Shown: positions 1 to 11,768 of the stretch, piece after piece | Position numbering within the stretch: the stretch's first letter is position 1 | Layout: every line of letters begins with the position of its first letter | DNA from: Rhizophagus irregularis | Lineage: Eukaryota; Glomeromycota; Glomeromycetes; Glomerales; Glomeraceae | Assembly: GCF_026210795.1 (NCBI RefSeq) | Contig: NC_089453.1 | Coordinates: 2,606,501-2,670,500 of the forward strand | Direction of reading: 5' to 3' | DNA: 64,000 bases | Notes under the pieces: generated by a model | Databases searched by the model: none | Told to the model about the DNA's origin: nothing | Seen by the model: the letters and a program-made list of their open reading frames with translations, nothing else | Translations under genes and position numbers: made by a program

Positions 1-50
1 AGGTGCGTCAATTTTATAAGTATTTCACATAGTCAAATGAGGTGCGTCAA
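1..50. repeat. direct repeat pair AGGTGCGTCAA upstream of the first FYNPP-family gene
   Basis: The 11-mer AGGTGCGTCAA occurs at 1-11 and again at 40-50, about 100 bases before the ATG at 154. It may be part of a promoter or of a repeat cut by the window edge. I cannot tell which. Confidence 0.4.
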
Positions 51-112
51 ATCGGTGAAATAAATATGAGATAACGCAAATCCGTTATCCATACAAACAT
101 TTTCTCTCAAAC

Positions 113-143
113 ATTTTTTTTGTTTTTTTTTTTTCAAAAAAAA
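113..143 (+). promoter_or_regulatory. oligo-T/oligo-A hairpin just upstream of the 154-711 gene
   Basis: A long T run interrupted by one G is followed by C and eight A, so the transcript or single strand could fold into a T/A hairpin. It ends about 10 bases before the ATG. Similar T(n)-C/G-A(n) blocks precede the family members at 11675 and 24484 but not the one at 17018. Function is unknown. It could act as a nucleosome-free poly(dA:dT) promoter tract. Confidence 0.35.
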
Positions 144-153
144 GTAATACTCA

Positions 154-711
154 ATGAGTACTTCTCAAGAAAACAATATTCAACCGCCTTACGAGAACTT
201 GTCTTCTATGACTTCTGCAACTAGTCAATGTAATAATAATATTCAGCCAATAATTCCAACTTTCTTTTACAATCCGCCAGGTTTTCTCGTAAATTATCAT
301 ATTACTTGTGAAGAAGTACCAGTGTCCTTTGAACTTGTATATCAATTAACAAATGATACCGATGACAACGACCAAACTTATAATTTATATGTTCAGCCTA
401 AAAGTTTTGCATTTTATCACAGTCAAATTAATACGAAAAAAATTTATCGAGTAATTTGTGAATTAGCTTCATCCCAATTTTTAAATAAAAGATTTTATAA
501 TATTGACTACAACCAGCAGAGTAATCAACATCAACAACAAGAAATTCCTCCACTACACTTTAAATTCCACTTGAAGCAATTTTTAACTAATTACTTGGCA
601 CCTAAAGAAATTTATGAACAGAATTTGCATGAAAATATGATACAAGACAATATGGATGGTTCTCCTTCTTTTCGAAATGCTAGTGGCGATTATACTCAAA
701 ATTATCAATGA
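154..711 (+). CDS. FYNPP-family small protein, 185 aa, lineage-specific, function unknown
   Basis: A single-exon ORF of 185 codons. Its core matches three minus-strand genes in this window: the FFYNPP..YHITCE block near residue 45, an RVICEL block aligning with YQITCRL, a QFLNKR..YNID block aligning with VQFLNKK..GIE, and FKFHLKQFL aligning with LEFHLKEFL. It is the most divergent of the four, with a longer Q/N-rich N-terminus, an insertion between the first two blocks and a different C-terminus. No signal peptide or membrane segment is evident. The family is not one I can name. Paralogue conservation across an AT-rich, otherwise non-coding background is the main evidence that it is a real gene. 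It is the only intact plus-strand member. Confidence 0.6.
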   Translation: MSTSQENNIQPPYENLSSMTSATSQCNNNIQPIIPTFFYNPPGFLVNYHITCEEVPVSFELVYQLTNDTDDNDQTYNLYVQPKSFAFYHSQINTKKIYRVICELASSQFLNKRFYNIDYNQQSNQHQQQEIPPLHFKFHLKQFLTNYLAPKEIYEQNLHENMIQDNMDGSPSFRNASGDYTQNYQ

Positions 712-897
712 AGATTTCGAGAATAGTCCGGCATTATTCAACCTCAACAACGATAATATACAACAAGGTATCTAAGGTTTTCCATTAGGAATTTAGTATT
801 ATTTTTTTTTTTAGAAAATGTATTAGTTAACTAGTTTAGTATTTTTGTGTATGAATATAAATTATTTATAATATACGATATATATTGTTTATGAAGT

Positions 898-1116
898 TTA
901 TAATATTGAATAAATATTAAATTTTTGACCTAAATATGAAAGCGAATGGAATTTCTTGTTTTCAACATCATGAATTATTTTATTCAAAAATTGAACGAGT
1001 AATGAATGTGAAATGAAAATACTAGTTATCTGATAAGTTACAGTTATTCTATCAATAAAAGTATATAAATGGAATTTTTTTTTTATTGCCATGAATTCTT
1101 CAAAAATGATTTTCAA
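898..1116 (-). pseudogene. decayed FYNPP-family remnant
   Basis: A 72-codon minus-strand reading frame contains YQITSIFISHSLLVQFLNK followed by a degraded HDVE..K. It aligns with the second half of the family core (YQITCRLISHSLIVQFLNKK). The FFYNPP half and the C-terminal LEFHLK block are missing or unrecognisable. I read it as a truncated pseudogene. Confidence 0.6.
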
Positions 1117-1189
1117 AATTTACCACATCAACTTATAGATTCTTATTGAACCAACTAATGTGATAATTTAATGAAGTTATAATGTTAAC

Positions 1190-1290
1190 CAAATTCGTAT
1201 AATTTTCTGCGCGAAGATGTACGGTGACACGAGTATTTCAGCCCTCGGTATTAGAATACTCCAGAGTTGATTATGCTGTATGGTTACACA
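1190..1290. repeat. divergent interspersed repeat, copy 1
   Basis: The stretch starting CCAAATTCGTA and continuing to ATTTCAGCCCTC resembles 7985-8065, where CCAAATTCGTAATCACGG leads to ATTCAGCCCTCACTC. The two share spaced blocks rather than continuous identity. This suggests an old repeat of unknown type. Confidence 0.35.
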
Positions 1291-1315
1291 TAATTATGTA
1301 ATGTATTGGCATCAT

Positions 1316-1531
1316 GGCGGATTTATGAAATACCCCAAAATTTGTCCGTCATGTCAAACTAAATAAATATTTGACAGTATTTTACTATTTAAGTCCCAAA
1401 TTTATTAATAGTGAATAGTCAAAAATGAGCTCTAAAAAAATTTTTTTGTACCCCAAATCTTGCGTCTAACAAATTTTTCCAGTGTTAAAGGCGCGTCATT
1501 ATTTGACATTTTTTTTAAGGATAAATCCGCC
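1316..1531. mobile_element. MITE-like repeat with GGCGGATTTAT inverted ends, copy 1
   Basis: This non-coding 216-bp unit begins GGCGGATTTAT and ends ATAAATCCGCC, an 11-bp perfect terminal inverted repeat. Its interior (ATACCCCAAAATTTGTCCGT, ..CAAATCTTGCGTCTAAC.., ..GCGCGTCATTATTTGAC..) recurs at 7000-7191. No clear target duplication is visible. It is most likely a MITE of unassigned superfamily. Confidence 0.6.
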
Positions 1532-1739
1532 GCAATGGAAATTATGCTCAGTTTTTGTATTTATTGTATGCATTATTGTATATTTTAATATATACATTTT
1601 TTAGTATATAATTTACATCAAAAAAATTAATTTACATATTTTGAAGGAGGCAATTTTTTGTAAACTTATAGAAAATTCCTGCATACAGCTATTAATAATA
1701 AATTTTGAAAGTCACCTTACCTCTTTATATATATTTCGG

Positions 1740-1880
1740 AGTCCTGTTCAATTCTTGAATAAAAAAATTTATGATATCAAACTTAGAAAGTACGTAAGAA
1801 GATGAAAAACAACAAGAAGAATAGTTGACTTTTTCTAATGATCACGGAATTTCAAGGAATATTTGAATTATTGTATTACT
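1740..1880 (+). pseudogene. second FYNPP-family remnant, plus strand
   Basis: Translation near 1745 gives VQFLNKKIYDIKLRK, which aligns with VQFLNKKIYGIELRQ of the intact genes. After a frame change it continues into an EEKQQEE / LTFSN-like stretch matching the EEPQQ..LTFSNFQRDNLEF region. Frameshifts and stops break it. Its orientation is opposite to the remnant at 898-1116. Confidence 0.5.
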
Positions 1881-4800
1881 AGGCGATTATCATATCCAGC
1901 TGTGTGATCAGAAGGGTTAATATTATAAGTAAGTTCCGCTAGTACTATGAGTACTACTTCCATGCCGGATTTGGCAAATAATGTATACCTTTTATATTGA
2001 CCTATCTAAATTGTTCCACAATTTTCAATATTACGTTACTATTCTTATTTAATAGAGCTAGTAAATAAGTATTATTTATTTACTGATCTAGTTTAGTACA
2101 TAAATGGGTCATCGTAATCAGTTTAATAATTTATTATTTCTTCTTTTGCCCAATAACTTACTTTCTTATTGAACTTAACAAATATAACTTGATCCAATCG
2201 TTCACAATCAATATCTCGAATTTTCCAACTACACTTGAATACTACACATCCCAACTCACTGCGCCATTTTTTTCTTGATGGGTTCGTGCGTTATATTATG
2301 ATCGATAGGAAACGTACATGCTTTAATTAATGCGTTATAATTTAATTGATAATTTTCAATAAGCAACCGCATTGCTTGATGTTCACCACTGTATATTGAT
2401 ATTCTTGGCATTTACAATTATCGTATTTGTGACGAAATTTACTTTTGTTACATTACTTTAAAAAAGAGGTTGCAAAGATCGTAATGTGAACAGTAAATAA
2501 CAAAGCGTATAATCTTTAATAACTCCAATTTCGTCAAATGAAGTTGCTTCGTATGATCGAGAATTTAATATATAAGACTCGTCCCAATTATGAAAAAGCG
2601 AATTATATTATATAAAATTAGCTTATCTTTTAAAAAAATTACTTATTTTCACAAGATATAGATTTTAATTTCTTCGTTAAACTTAATTACCTCAGGCCGA
2701 AATTAGTATTCGTCACATTTTTGTGCCGTTACTTAACCATTATTTTTTTTCCAAAAAAAATTTTTTTTACGAGTTAACAAATAATGATCGGATTTTTTTG
2801 CAACATATTTACGGATACCATTACACTATAATAAGATGTGCGATTGCGGCTGTCTTCGCCTGATTTCTGGATTTAGCCGATTTTAAAATCAACTGATATC
2901 TTTTATAAATATAAAAGCACATTATAACAATTGAGGATTATTTATTTGTTTATCTCTTAGGTGGACATTTCTTTTTTTGATGACTATCATTGTTATGGAG
3001 TACCATACAAGCCAACCAAAAGCATGTTGTTTTTACATACTTTCGAGTATGATACGCCATGCACAGTATAATTTGTAATTAAGACTTAAGAGAAATATAT
3101 GGTAACAAAATTATTTTCCTAAAACTAATAAAAACGTTGGTGTTTTGAATTTGAATGTAATTCTGCCGATTATGTATCAAGATTCGAGACATAACGGATA
3201 AAAATTTTCTTTATTGTATATTGATCAGACTCTAAGAAAGCTATTGTAATTCGTAAAATACGAGTATATAGTAAATTAGTACTGTACGGTAATACAAATT
3301 AGTACGGACGTTAAAAAAAAAATTGTACTCAGACGGACCTTTAAAAATAAATTTTGATTTTTTCGTACTAATATTTTATATTGTAACATTATGTTGCACA
3401 CAATATTTGAGTAATATAATAATTGTGTTTAATTATAAATAAACCAATAAAATTTAGTTATTATTTTAATGGTCAGTTTTATTATTATGGAGCTGAATAT
3501 ATTAAAGGAATGAAAATTTATTAGCTTATCTTCAAAGAATTTTATAATTTTATAATTTAACATTTAATTTTATAATTAGTAAGTTATTTAAACAATATTC
3601 AAAGTTGCACAAAATACAAAAATGCAAAGTCGTACGATTGTACAAAACAAATTAGTACGAAAATTTTAAAACTTTCGTACGTACTAGTATAAAAAGATTG
3701 ATTAGCTGTGAATGATCGTACGAACAAAAAAAACACACGTAAGTACTAATTTGCGTTACCGCATGGTCCTATTTTACTCAATACCTGTAAAATACTATAC
3801 TAAAATACTACAAAAGTCACGTCCGTCTGTCCGTCCGGCACGTGACGATGTACCATAACACTTCAGACTAATTTTTCATTTCGGTCATACGAATAAAAAG
3901 TTACGCGAAAAAAATTGCAAATAATAATTCCTTATGACATATAACACATGATCTTGATGTGGATTTTGTCATGAGTAATTGAGCGGCGAAATGTCCCGAT
4001 ACCACGATAACTTTGTAAATACAAAATAATATAAATAAATTATTAATCTACACGGCTCCACATATCACGTGACATTGCAATAAAAATTTTTATATAAACA
4101 AAATTCCAACAAATATAACTTTTGAAAAAAATATATACAATAAGTGTAATTTTGTTTTGTTCTGCAGGACAACTTAAAACGTCAAAGTTGGTTGAATGTC
4201 TTATTTAACAAATCTTTTTAACTCCGGTAAACATTAAGTGATCTGTATAAGAATTTACCTTTTTTGGACACAAACAGAAATTATCAAAAATATAAAGAAT
4301 TATGGTAGAAATATAATTTTCATGAGATCTGAAATGATGTATAAGCATATTCGCAATATATATTCACTCTTTTAATTTTTAATAAGTTTTGCATTTGTAT
4401 AACGAACGTCTAAATTAAAACTGTCTGATTTTTAAATCTGTTTCTATATTTCGCCATAGAACTTAGGACATGGTAATTTTCGTGACAGTTTTTTGTAAGG
4501 AAGAGAATATTGTAACATTTATTTGAAGATTATTCATTCAAAAAAGTTCTTATCAATAAAGTCGATCATGATACTCTTCATAAGAAAGATATAGATAAAT
4601 GAAAAAAACTACTTTTAAGATCATCCCTAAGCAGAAACGTATGAAACAAATTATAAAAGATTTCTTAAAAAACGATTTGTATTTATATTTTCAAACTTGC
4701 AATGTTAAACTATTTTCTATTATTGAAACAAATCAAGTTGATTGATTATAATAACTAGTTACATTAATATGTATTACAAAGAGATAAAGAGCCTTTTTTA

Positions 4801-6999
4801 ACGCAAAGGATAATGGAAAAACTGTGAACAAAATATAAATTAGATGTAATCATAATTCTAAACCACAATTCAACCAGAAAAACTTTGACCCGCAAGCTTT
4901 ACAATCTTTTTTTTTTTCAAAGAACACGTAGAATCACTTTATTGGAAAATTCTTATATAAAATACAACTACCAAACGTACTACCTAAGATCAACTAGATG
5001 TGCTCCATGAAATCTGATATACAGTACAATCTAAACTTCCTATTAAATCTATTAAATAACATTAATTATTATATTTTATAAATTTTAAAGCTGAAAGAAA
5101 TTATTTAAACATAAAATAAGATGCTTCATATTTGTTATATTACCGTAAAACGCTTTGCATAGTACTTAAGTACTAATACTAGGAGATTATATTAGAAATT
5201 ATATGATTAATAAGTATAACACCCGGAATATTATATATTCTAACAGGGGAGGGATACTATACATAGCAGTGTACTATACAGATGCTTTATGATATTATCA
5301 TATTATTATAGTCTATTTCAGTATCCATTATTGTACAAGTACATATTATTCGTTAACGATGTCAATATAATCAAACAATCTCACAATATTCTAACATTCT
5401 TTAAATAAGTTGAATTATTTACCAACAATTACGCTTATTATTTTATGAAGAAATAATATTCAATAATCTTGGCACTTGGCCAAATTAATTTTTATTCATT
5501 TTTTTTCACATTTTAAGTTTTTAAAGAAGAATCAAAAATAGATGTCTATGAAAGATAATATTGATGCATTAATTAGCCGTCACAGGCGTCACACCCTATT
5601 GAAAACCCGTATTGTATAATTATAATAATTATAACAATCTGTAACTCCTATCCGCCCATAATTTGCATGCAGACGCCCAATATAATAATAATAATAAACA
5701 GCCACTCAGATTGATGCATGTATAAAAAAAGTAAACAAAGAAACTACATTTCCAAAAACAGTATAAAATCTGATGATCTTTTTACTGGGGATAAATTTTA
5801 TTTATTGATGCACCGAACTGCGTAGAACATCCGAGGTCATGTGAACTCAATAAGCTATTTAGTTTGCATATATTATTTTACCTGTAAAATTTTAATATAT
5901 GTGATAAATGATGCAATAGTAATTTATCTGTATCTTAGTCTAAAAAAGTATCAGTATTCCAAAAAAAGCATGATCCTGTCCTGTAAAAAATTTTATTCGT
6001 AATTTCTGTAAATCTCAGAGAATATGATACATTTACGGAAAATAACTAAAAATCTAAGCAACTTGGATATTGCTTGCAAAGATAAATTTACAAATAATTT
6101 CATACAATTCATATACTTTGGATTAATGTCAATTAGATGGTTTTAACGCTTCTATCGGTTCTTTTTTGCGAAAAAATCCAATCGATCTGCATCAATAATA
6201 AAAAAATTTCAAAGACGAACCATTCAGGTCACGTGCGCAACTTAATATTCCGACTAATAACAAATCACGTCCAATTTATCAGAATATAAAAATATGCTGC
6301 CTAAAAGTAATTTCTTATAAAGAATGGTTTATTTAATTATTGTTACAAACATATGAACATACGTGTTTATTGTTTGGATATTTAAGAACTAAAACAATGT
6401 TCGTTTTTTTCACCATTGCTTCAAGATCACTAATTCATTATACTGTATATCCGTCGCGTTGCAGTCCAAGTTTACTCATCAAAATATCATAAACACAATT
6501 ATAGGAATAATAGAATACATCGTTATTTATATGCCGTATGTTTATTAAAGCAATTTCTCTTCTACGGACATAGGTCAATTGTTGATTTTACTTTATTATC
6601 CAGTATAATTTTCGGCTGATGATACAAAAAAGCTCACAAAGTTCTAATATATATTTCTCTTAATTTTGTTAATTTTTAGCGATTTCTAAAATAAGAAATT
6701 ACAAAAATTTGTACATAATAAATAATATAAATAAATTATATATTAGTTTATGAACATAAATAAATTTAAAGTAACAAAAGGATTTCTAAATAATGTTATT
6801 GTCGCTGATGAGGTAAAGTACTATAGCTTAGTGTGATTCTTCATTAAAATTTAAGTCGTGCAATGTGAATATTTATTTTAATCACAATGTACATTTTTTA
6901 TAGCTTTACCGATGATATACAATAAATAAATGTTGTTTATTACATATAAATCATTACAAATATATTAATGTAATTAAATTTCATACAATAAAACAACAT
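1881..6999. other. gene-poor AT-rich interval
   Basis: No supported gene was found here. The interval holds one MITE-like element (3282-3765) and several homopolymer runs. CACGTG motifs occur at 3839, 4066 and 6230. The remainder shows nothing I can interpret. Confidence 0.5.
3282..3765. mobile_element. MITE-like element with imperfect GTACGGTAATACAAATTAGT ends
   Basis: The left end carries TACGGTAATACAAATTAGTAC. The right end, read on the opposite strand, carries TGCGGTAACGCAAATTAGTAC. This gives an imperfect terminal inverted repeat of about 20 bp around 0.48 kb of non-coding DNA. Further TTAGTACG copies lie inside. The target duplication was not resolved and the superfamily is unassigned. 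Confidence 0.5.
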
Positions 7000-7191
7000 C
7001 GGATTTATGAAATACCCCAATTTGTCCGTCATGTCAAATTAAATATTTGACAGTATTTTAGTCACCAAATTTCTATTTAAGTCCCAAATTTATTAGACCC
7101 CAAATCTTGCGTCTAACCAATTTTCCCACTATCTGCTATCTAACCAATTTTTTCAGTGTTAAAAGCGCGTCATTATTTGACATTTTTTAGG
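7000..7191. mobile_element. MITE-like repeat, copy 2 of the 1316-1531 family
   Basis: It starts CGGATTTATGAAATACCCCA and runs collinearly with copy 1 through GTCCGTCATGTCAAA, TTTGACAGTATTTTA, CAAATCTTGCGTCTAAC and GCGCGTCATTATTTGACATT. The right inverted end is lost, and one internal block (ATCTAACCAATTTT..) is duplicated relative to copy 1. Confidence 0.6.
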
Positions 7192-7524
7192 ACAAAAGCT
7201 TAATTAGTATTAACTCCCGAGGGCGCAGCAGCAGGGTTTTGCTTGGAGTCATGGTAATAATATATTAATAGGATTTATGACGGAGATAGGTGGTATTTCA
7301 ATGAAAAAGTTAATAAATGAGTTTAAAATTTCGTTATATGAAGCAAAAATAATTAAGTATCGTATTTTTTAGAAGACGTTGCGATATTTTTTATCCTACA
7401 ATCGTCGAAAAAATCAACTCTGATTGTACAATGAAATAGGTTAGATCACTCCAACAATTTTTCATTTAATCATAAACGCCCTCCTCTGATTTTCAAAAAA
7501 AACCCCGAAAAATTTTACGCCGGA

Positions 7525-7735
7525 ATTATAAAATTTGGCAAATAATACAAATCACATGACATGAATATGCTACGCCGAAATTATGATAATTCTGGTAATG
7601 TTTTTTGTCCTCCAGATCGTTATGTTAGACGAAGAATTGGAACAATTCTGGCTGGAATTAAAATTAAAGCTGCGTAATGATTAATTCCGGCCAAATTTAA
7701 TGCCGAATTCCTTCCGGCTGGGTTTTTTTTGGACC
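7525..7735. repeat. CCGGAATTATAAAATTTGG-type repeat with inverted parts
   Basis: GCCGGAATTATAAAATTTGG occurs at the left. The right contains the inverse-oriented related block AATTCCGGCCAAATTTAATG. A further copy, GGAATTATAAAATTTGGCCG, lies near 9780. It is probably a degraded MITE family. I cannot fix the ends. Confidence 0.4.
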
Positions 7736-7984
7736 GATCGTAGCCACAATAACAAATTAGTATATATTAAATATATAATGTTCTAAACAAACAAAGACAA
7801 ATCGAGGACTAATTTAGAAACGCTTCTAAAGCATGTTCATTTAGTGTAACGTTAATGAAATATCTATTTATGATAGATAACCTTTAAATGTGCTGTATCA
7901 CCTTCAATCAGATATGACTTGAATGATAAACTTACAAAATTTACCTTTTCATTATCATTTACAGTAGTTTGAAATCATAATATT

Positions 7985-8100
7985 AGCCAAATTCGTAATC
8001 ACGGTAGAAATAAGCGCGAGATAGTGCAGTAGCACGATATTCAGCCCTCACTCTTCGGTTTAGAAATTCTACTAATAATCATTATGGATCAGCTGAGCAA
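7985..8100. repeat. divergent interspersed repeat, copy 2
   Basis: This is the counterpart of 1190-1290, sharing CCAAATTCGTA, GCGCGA.GAT and ATTCAGCCCTC in the same order. Each copy lies within about 1 kb of a copy of the GGCGGATTTAT MITE. That may mean the two belong to one larger duplicated segment. Confidence 0.35.
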
Positions 8101-8778
8101 TTGTATTGATTATGGAATATTGTCATCCGATTAGAAAGAAACAAAGAAATTTAAATTCTATTAGCAATAACTACAAATAAAAATTTGGTATATTTATATA
8201 TTTAAAGTTTTTTTTATTTATGTATATAATACATACTGTTTTATTGCAATTATTTCGAAAATTTTCTTCAACTTTTTAAAAGATTGCGTGCATTTAGTTT
8301 ATTAAATTTATTTTATACATCAAAGAATGTAATAAGAAATTTATCGCAAGCTATCAAAATAACAGATAAATTATCGAAAATTTATTTTCTTCTTTTTTGT
8401 TTATTCATGATATTAAATGGAATTACGAGGATCACAGTTCAAACTTTATAGCAAAAAATAACTTTCGTTCTCCATATGAATGTGGAACCTTCATTTGAGT
8501 GACATGTGTTCCAATCATTCTAATTTAAGTTAATATAATAAGGAAAGGTTGTACAGTTTATTTTGTAGATCATTTAAATATTTGCTGCGGTTAAAATAAG
8601 CATCATCAGCGTTACGGTTTCTTTTCCCTTGTATTATTTTATTTTATCTTATATAAATTCACATATTTTAATGAAATTGAAACCCGGTCTAAGTAAGAAA
8701 AAAACTGAATAATCTTTTGTTTTTTTAATTTTTTTAATAATTTCTGCCATTAAACCAGTCAAACAAAAAATTTAGTGT

Positions 8779-9058
8779 TAAGGCCAGGCTAATTGGATTT
8801 ACTGTTTATAGTTTTTATTAAAGAAAGAGAGGGGGAGGGGGGACCTAAATTATTTTTTACTATTAAAGTTTTGAAAATATGAGGGTGAGGGAAGGAGTAA
8901 GTAATAAAAAAATTAAATTTCTTGAAACCAAAATTTTTGAGGGGAGAGAGGGGAGGATTTAAAAAATTGAAAATTTTTGTTTTTTTTGGTATCTATCTAA
9001 AATTTAAAATTTTTTGAGGGAATTTTGTTAAACAAAAAATCAAATTGATCCGGCCTAA
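8779..9058. mobile_element. MITE-like unit with purine-rich, G-rich interior
   Basis: The ends carry TTAAGGCCAGGCTAATTGG and, on the other strand, CTTAGGCCGGATCAATTTG, an imperfect inverted repeat. Inside are three G/A-rich tracts (near 8826-8843, 8880-8899 and 8940-8956) containing runs of four to six G, which is exceptional in this background. No coding potential was seen. Element status is tentative. Confidence 0.4.
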
Positions 9059-9596
9059 GCGAGACAAAGTGTTTTGTTATTATCACATGAATAAAACAAA
9101 ATCAACGAGAAACAAAACAAATAAATGGATGTTACTTTTATATGAATATATTATAAATTTCATTTCACTAAATAAATTAATTGATTCCAATTCAAAACTC
9201 ATAAGTCTTCGTCAGCTCTAACATATTAGGCGTAATAAGAAATCAGTGAGCTAGTATCGAACTCCGTGAACATTGTTTTCAAAATAATTTGCCATATTAT
9301 GTTACTTCTTAAAATTAATAAAATTAATAACAAAGCTACTTTCGCAACGTCCTCCAACCTTTATTTAATTTATGTATTATAATATAAATCAAACAAAAGC
9401 TCTATTTGAGTAGAACCTAATGATTAAAATTGGATTTAATAGACTTGTTATAATAATAATTTATTGACTATTCTATTTGTACACTAGTGTGCGAACACGG
9501 ATCACGTGCTTATAACACTTTTCGGTGATCTGCATAACAATTTCCTTTTTGGAAATATGTTGAAGAAGAATCAAATTGTACATTAATGTACAGTGA

Positions 9597-9705
9597 GGGT
9601 GTACGATATTAACGTACAAACTGGCCGGAATTAACGTTAACGCTATCACGTGCAAGTGTATAACTCCTAAACTCGGGCCAGTTTGTACGTTAAAATTGTA
9701 CATCC
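9597..9705. mobile_element. short hairpin element with about 30-bp arms
   Basis: The left arm 9597-9626 includes AACGTACAAACTGGCC. The right arm 9676-9705 includes GGCCAGTTTGTACGTT. They pair almost perfectly across a roughly 50-bp loop containing a CACGTG. A fold-back MITE or a structural element are both possible. Confidence 0.5.
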
Positions 9706-9709
9706 CCAA

Positions 9710-11216
9710 AGGACGCCCGTCTTTCTGGGCTGTTTAACGTTGCTCTGATTTCCATAAATGGTAATTCAAGAATTTTGGCTGGAATTATAAAATTTGGCCG
9801 AAATTATAGAGCGCGACATATAAATATATAATATGTGATAAATCTTACTGAAAAATTCTAAAAATGGAAAACTAGAGGGTGTGAAATGGGTGACATATTT
9901 TAAGATTATTTCATAGCAATATCATCTTGATAATTTCACGTAAGTTACAAAATATTATTTTTCGTAAAATGGGTAGTATATTAAAAAATGGAGGAGTTAA
10001 GAAATCACACAAAGTTTCCACTCTCAAATTTTTGAATAACAAAATTTACCTAACTTTAAAATCAGCAATGATAAATTTTGTTATTACTTAAATTTCTTTT
10101 TAAAATGCGATATAAACAAAAAAAAATAATAAAATCATACCAAGTATTACCCAAAGCCATAATCTCTTATAACTTCTTACACGTTAAAACTTTTAGAAAC
10201 CAAAAAATTAGTTACTAATTATATTTAATATGCAAATGACGCCTATACCATAGCCCCATTAGAATCTTAAAAATTCATTAGATTTCGCATTGTTTGTTTG
10301 TATTTATGGAACCAATTTTTATTTCAAAGTATATTTTATTGGTCAGCATACGACATCAATTAGTTAACAGTAATAATTGCATAACATTCGAATTTTGTTA
10401 CAAATATGCAACAAAGAAGAGTATCACCGTACCCTAGACCCTAGTTATTCAGGAAAATAATTAATTTCTAATTCGTTATCATGAAGTATTTCACCGACAT
10501 AGGTCATTGAAACAACTCTTCCATTCTCATTTAATCTGTCTGCTTTTCCGCTGATTCGAATTTTCAGTTGCTTTAAATGATACGTGAATAAAATGGGACC
10601 TTTTATCGATTAAGGAGTGCTATACACGATACTCTCAAGGAGGGGGAGTACAATTTGGTCGATCATGATGATATAACAATTATGGTTACACCTGCACAAG
10701 CAAAACAATAACGTATTAAAGTATTATTACTTTTAATTGTCTTAAGAGCAAATTGTATTATTGTAATTATTTGATGCGAAATCTCATCGCAGCAGCTGCA
10801 AATTGTACAACATTTAGATTGATTGAATCCAAGTAAGACCTATTTATGTATTGTATAATATGTAAGAATTTTCTTTGTATGCTTCTTTGCCAATTGACAA
10901 TCTATTTATTGTATCCTAAAAAAATAATATTTTTCGAAGTCACAAGATAATTTGAGTTAGAATGAGTCATCGTTTTTTTTATTAAAAAAAAAAAATAATA
11001 ATAATAAATGACATACGAATTCAATAATAAAGCATAAAATTATGTTTGTTTCATAGTAGCATATAGAATTTACTTTGAAACGTAGTGCAATTTAATAAAG
11101 GGGTTACGTTTCAAAAATATTGTAGCATAACATTTGTATAATACCTATTTATAATATACATATAACAGATAAAGAATAAGAAAATGAATGACATAATTTA
11201 AAAGTAATAATTGTGT
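9710..11216. other. non-coding interval upstream of the 11217 gene's 3' end
   Basis: No gene is supported here. The interval contains a CCGGAATTATAAAATTTGG-type repeat fragment near 9780 and, from about 10760, a segment shared with the downstream flank of the 16554-17018 gene. Confidence 0.45.
10760..11210. repeat. duplicated 3' flank of the FYNPP gene at 11217-11675
   Basis: TTGATGCGAAATC..AGCAGCTGC..GATTGATTGA..TATTTATGTATTGTA..CTTCTTTGCCAA..TTGTATCCTAAAAAAATAA is collinear with 16135-16275. Both segments lie just beyond the stop codons of minus-strand family members. The genes therefore duplicated together with their downstream flanks. Confidence 0.5.
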
Positions 11217-11675
11217 TTACAATTTAGGCTGCACAATAATGGCATCGTTACTATTTGAACTCTTATTAATTTGTTTTGGCGTCAAGCGATTAAGGAAAAA
11301 TCCTTTCAAATGAAATTCCAAATTATCTCTTTGAAATTTTGAAAAAGTCAAATAGTCTTGTTGTGGTTCTTCACCTTGTTTATGTTCGATGCCATAAATC
11401 TTTTTGTTTAAAAATTGAACAATCAATGAATGTGAAATTAATCTACATGTTATTTGATAAAAACTATTATCATCAATATTGTAATAAAATGTATGGTCAG
11501 ATAAAGGGTCGACATTCTTGTTTGATAATTCACAAGTAATGTGATAGATTTGAGAATCTCCTGGAGGATTGTAAAAAAAGGCCGTTCTATCATTTGAATG
11601 GCTTAAAGAGGGATTTGCTAATTGGGTTAATTGATCAATATCAGTGCATCCTTTGACAAAAATAACGTCACTCAT
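11217..11675 (-). CDS. FYNPP-family small protein, 152 aa
   Basis: An intact single-exon ORF. Conserved blocks in order are an N-terminal GCTDIDQLTQL near residue 10, FFYNPPGDSQIYHITCE near 34-50, DPLSDHTFYYNIDD near 57, FYQITCRLISHSLIVQFLNK near 73, YGIEHKQGEEPQQ near 94, and NLEFHLKGF near 118, ending VQPKL. The same blocks occur in the same order in the genes at 16554 and 23996. That argues for coding constraint in a family I cannot name. It is soluble-looking, with no signal peptide or membrane segment. A T/A-hairpin block lies upstream of the ATG. Confidence 0.7.
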   Translation of the reverse strand: MSDVIFVKGCTDIDQLTQLANPSLSHSNDRTAFFYNPPGDSQIYHITCELSNKNVDPLSDHTFYYNIDDNSFYQITCRLISHSLIVQFLNKKIYGIEHKQGEEPQQDYLTFSKFQRDNLEFHLKGFFLNRLTPKQINKSSNSNDAIIVQPKL

Positions 11676-11707
11676 TTTTGAGGTAAATAAATTAAAGGAT
11701 TTGAATT

Positions 11708-11768
11708 ATTTTTTTTTTTTCAAAAAAAAGGTTTCTTAAAGGATTTGAATTTTTTTTCAAAAAAGAGT
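11708..11768 (-). promoter_or_regulatory. two oligo-T/oligo-A hairpin blocks upstream of the 11675 start
   Basis: Two copies of an AAAGGATTTGAATT..T(n)CAAAAA unit lie 35-90 bases upstream of the ATG. Each can fold on itself. They resemble the blocks before the genes at 154 and 24484. Confidence 0.35.

Noticed and set aside
9473-9709. 78-codon minus-strand ORF
   Set aside because: It is made largely of the fold-back element at 9597-9705 and lacks similarity to anything else in the window.
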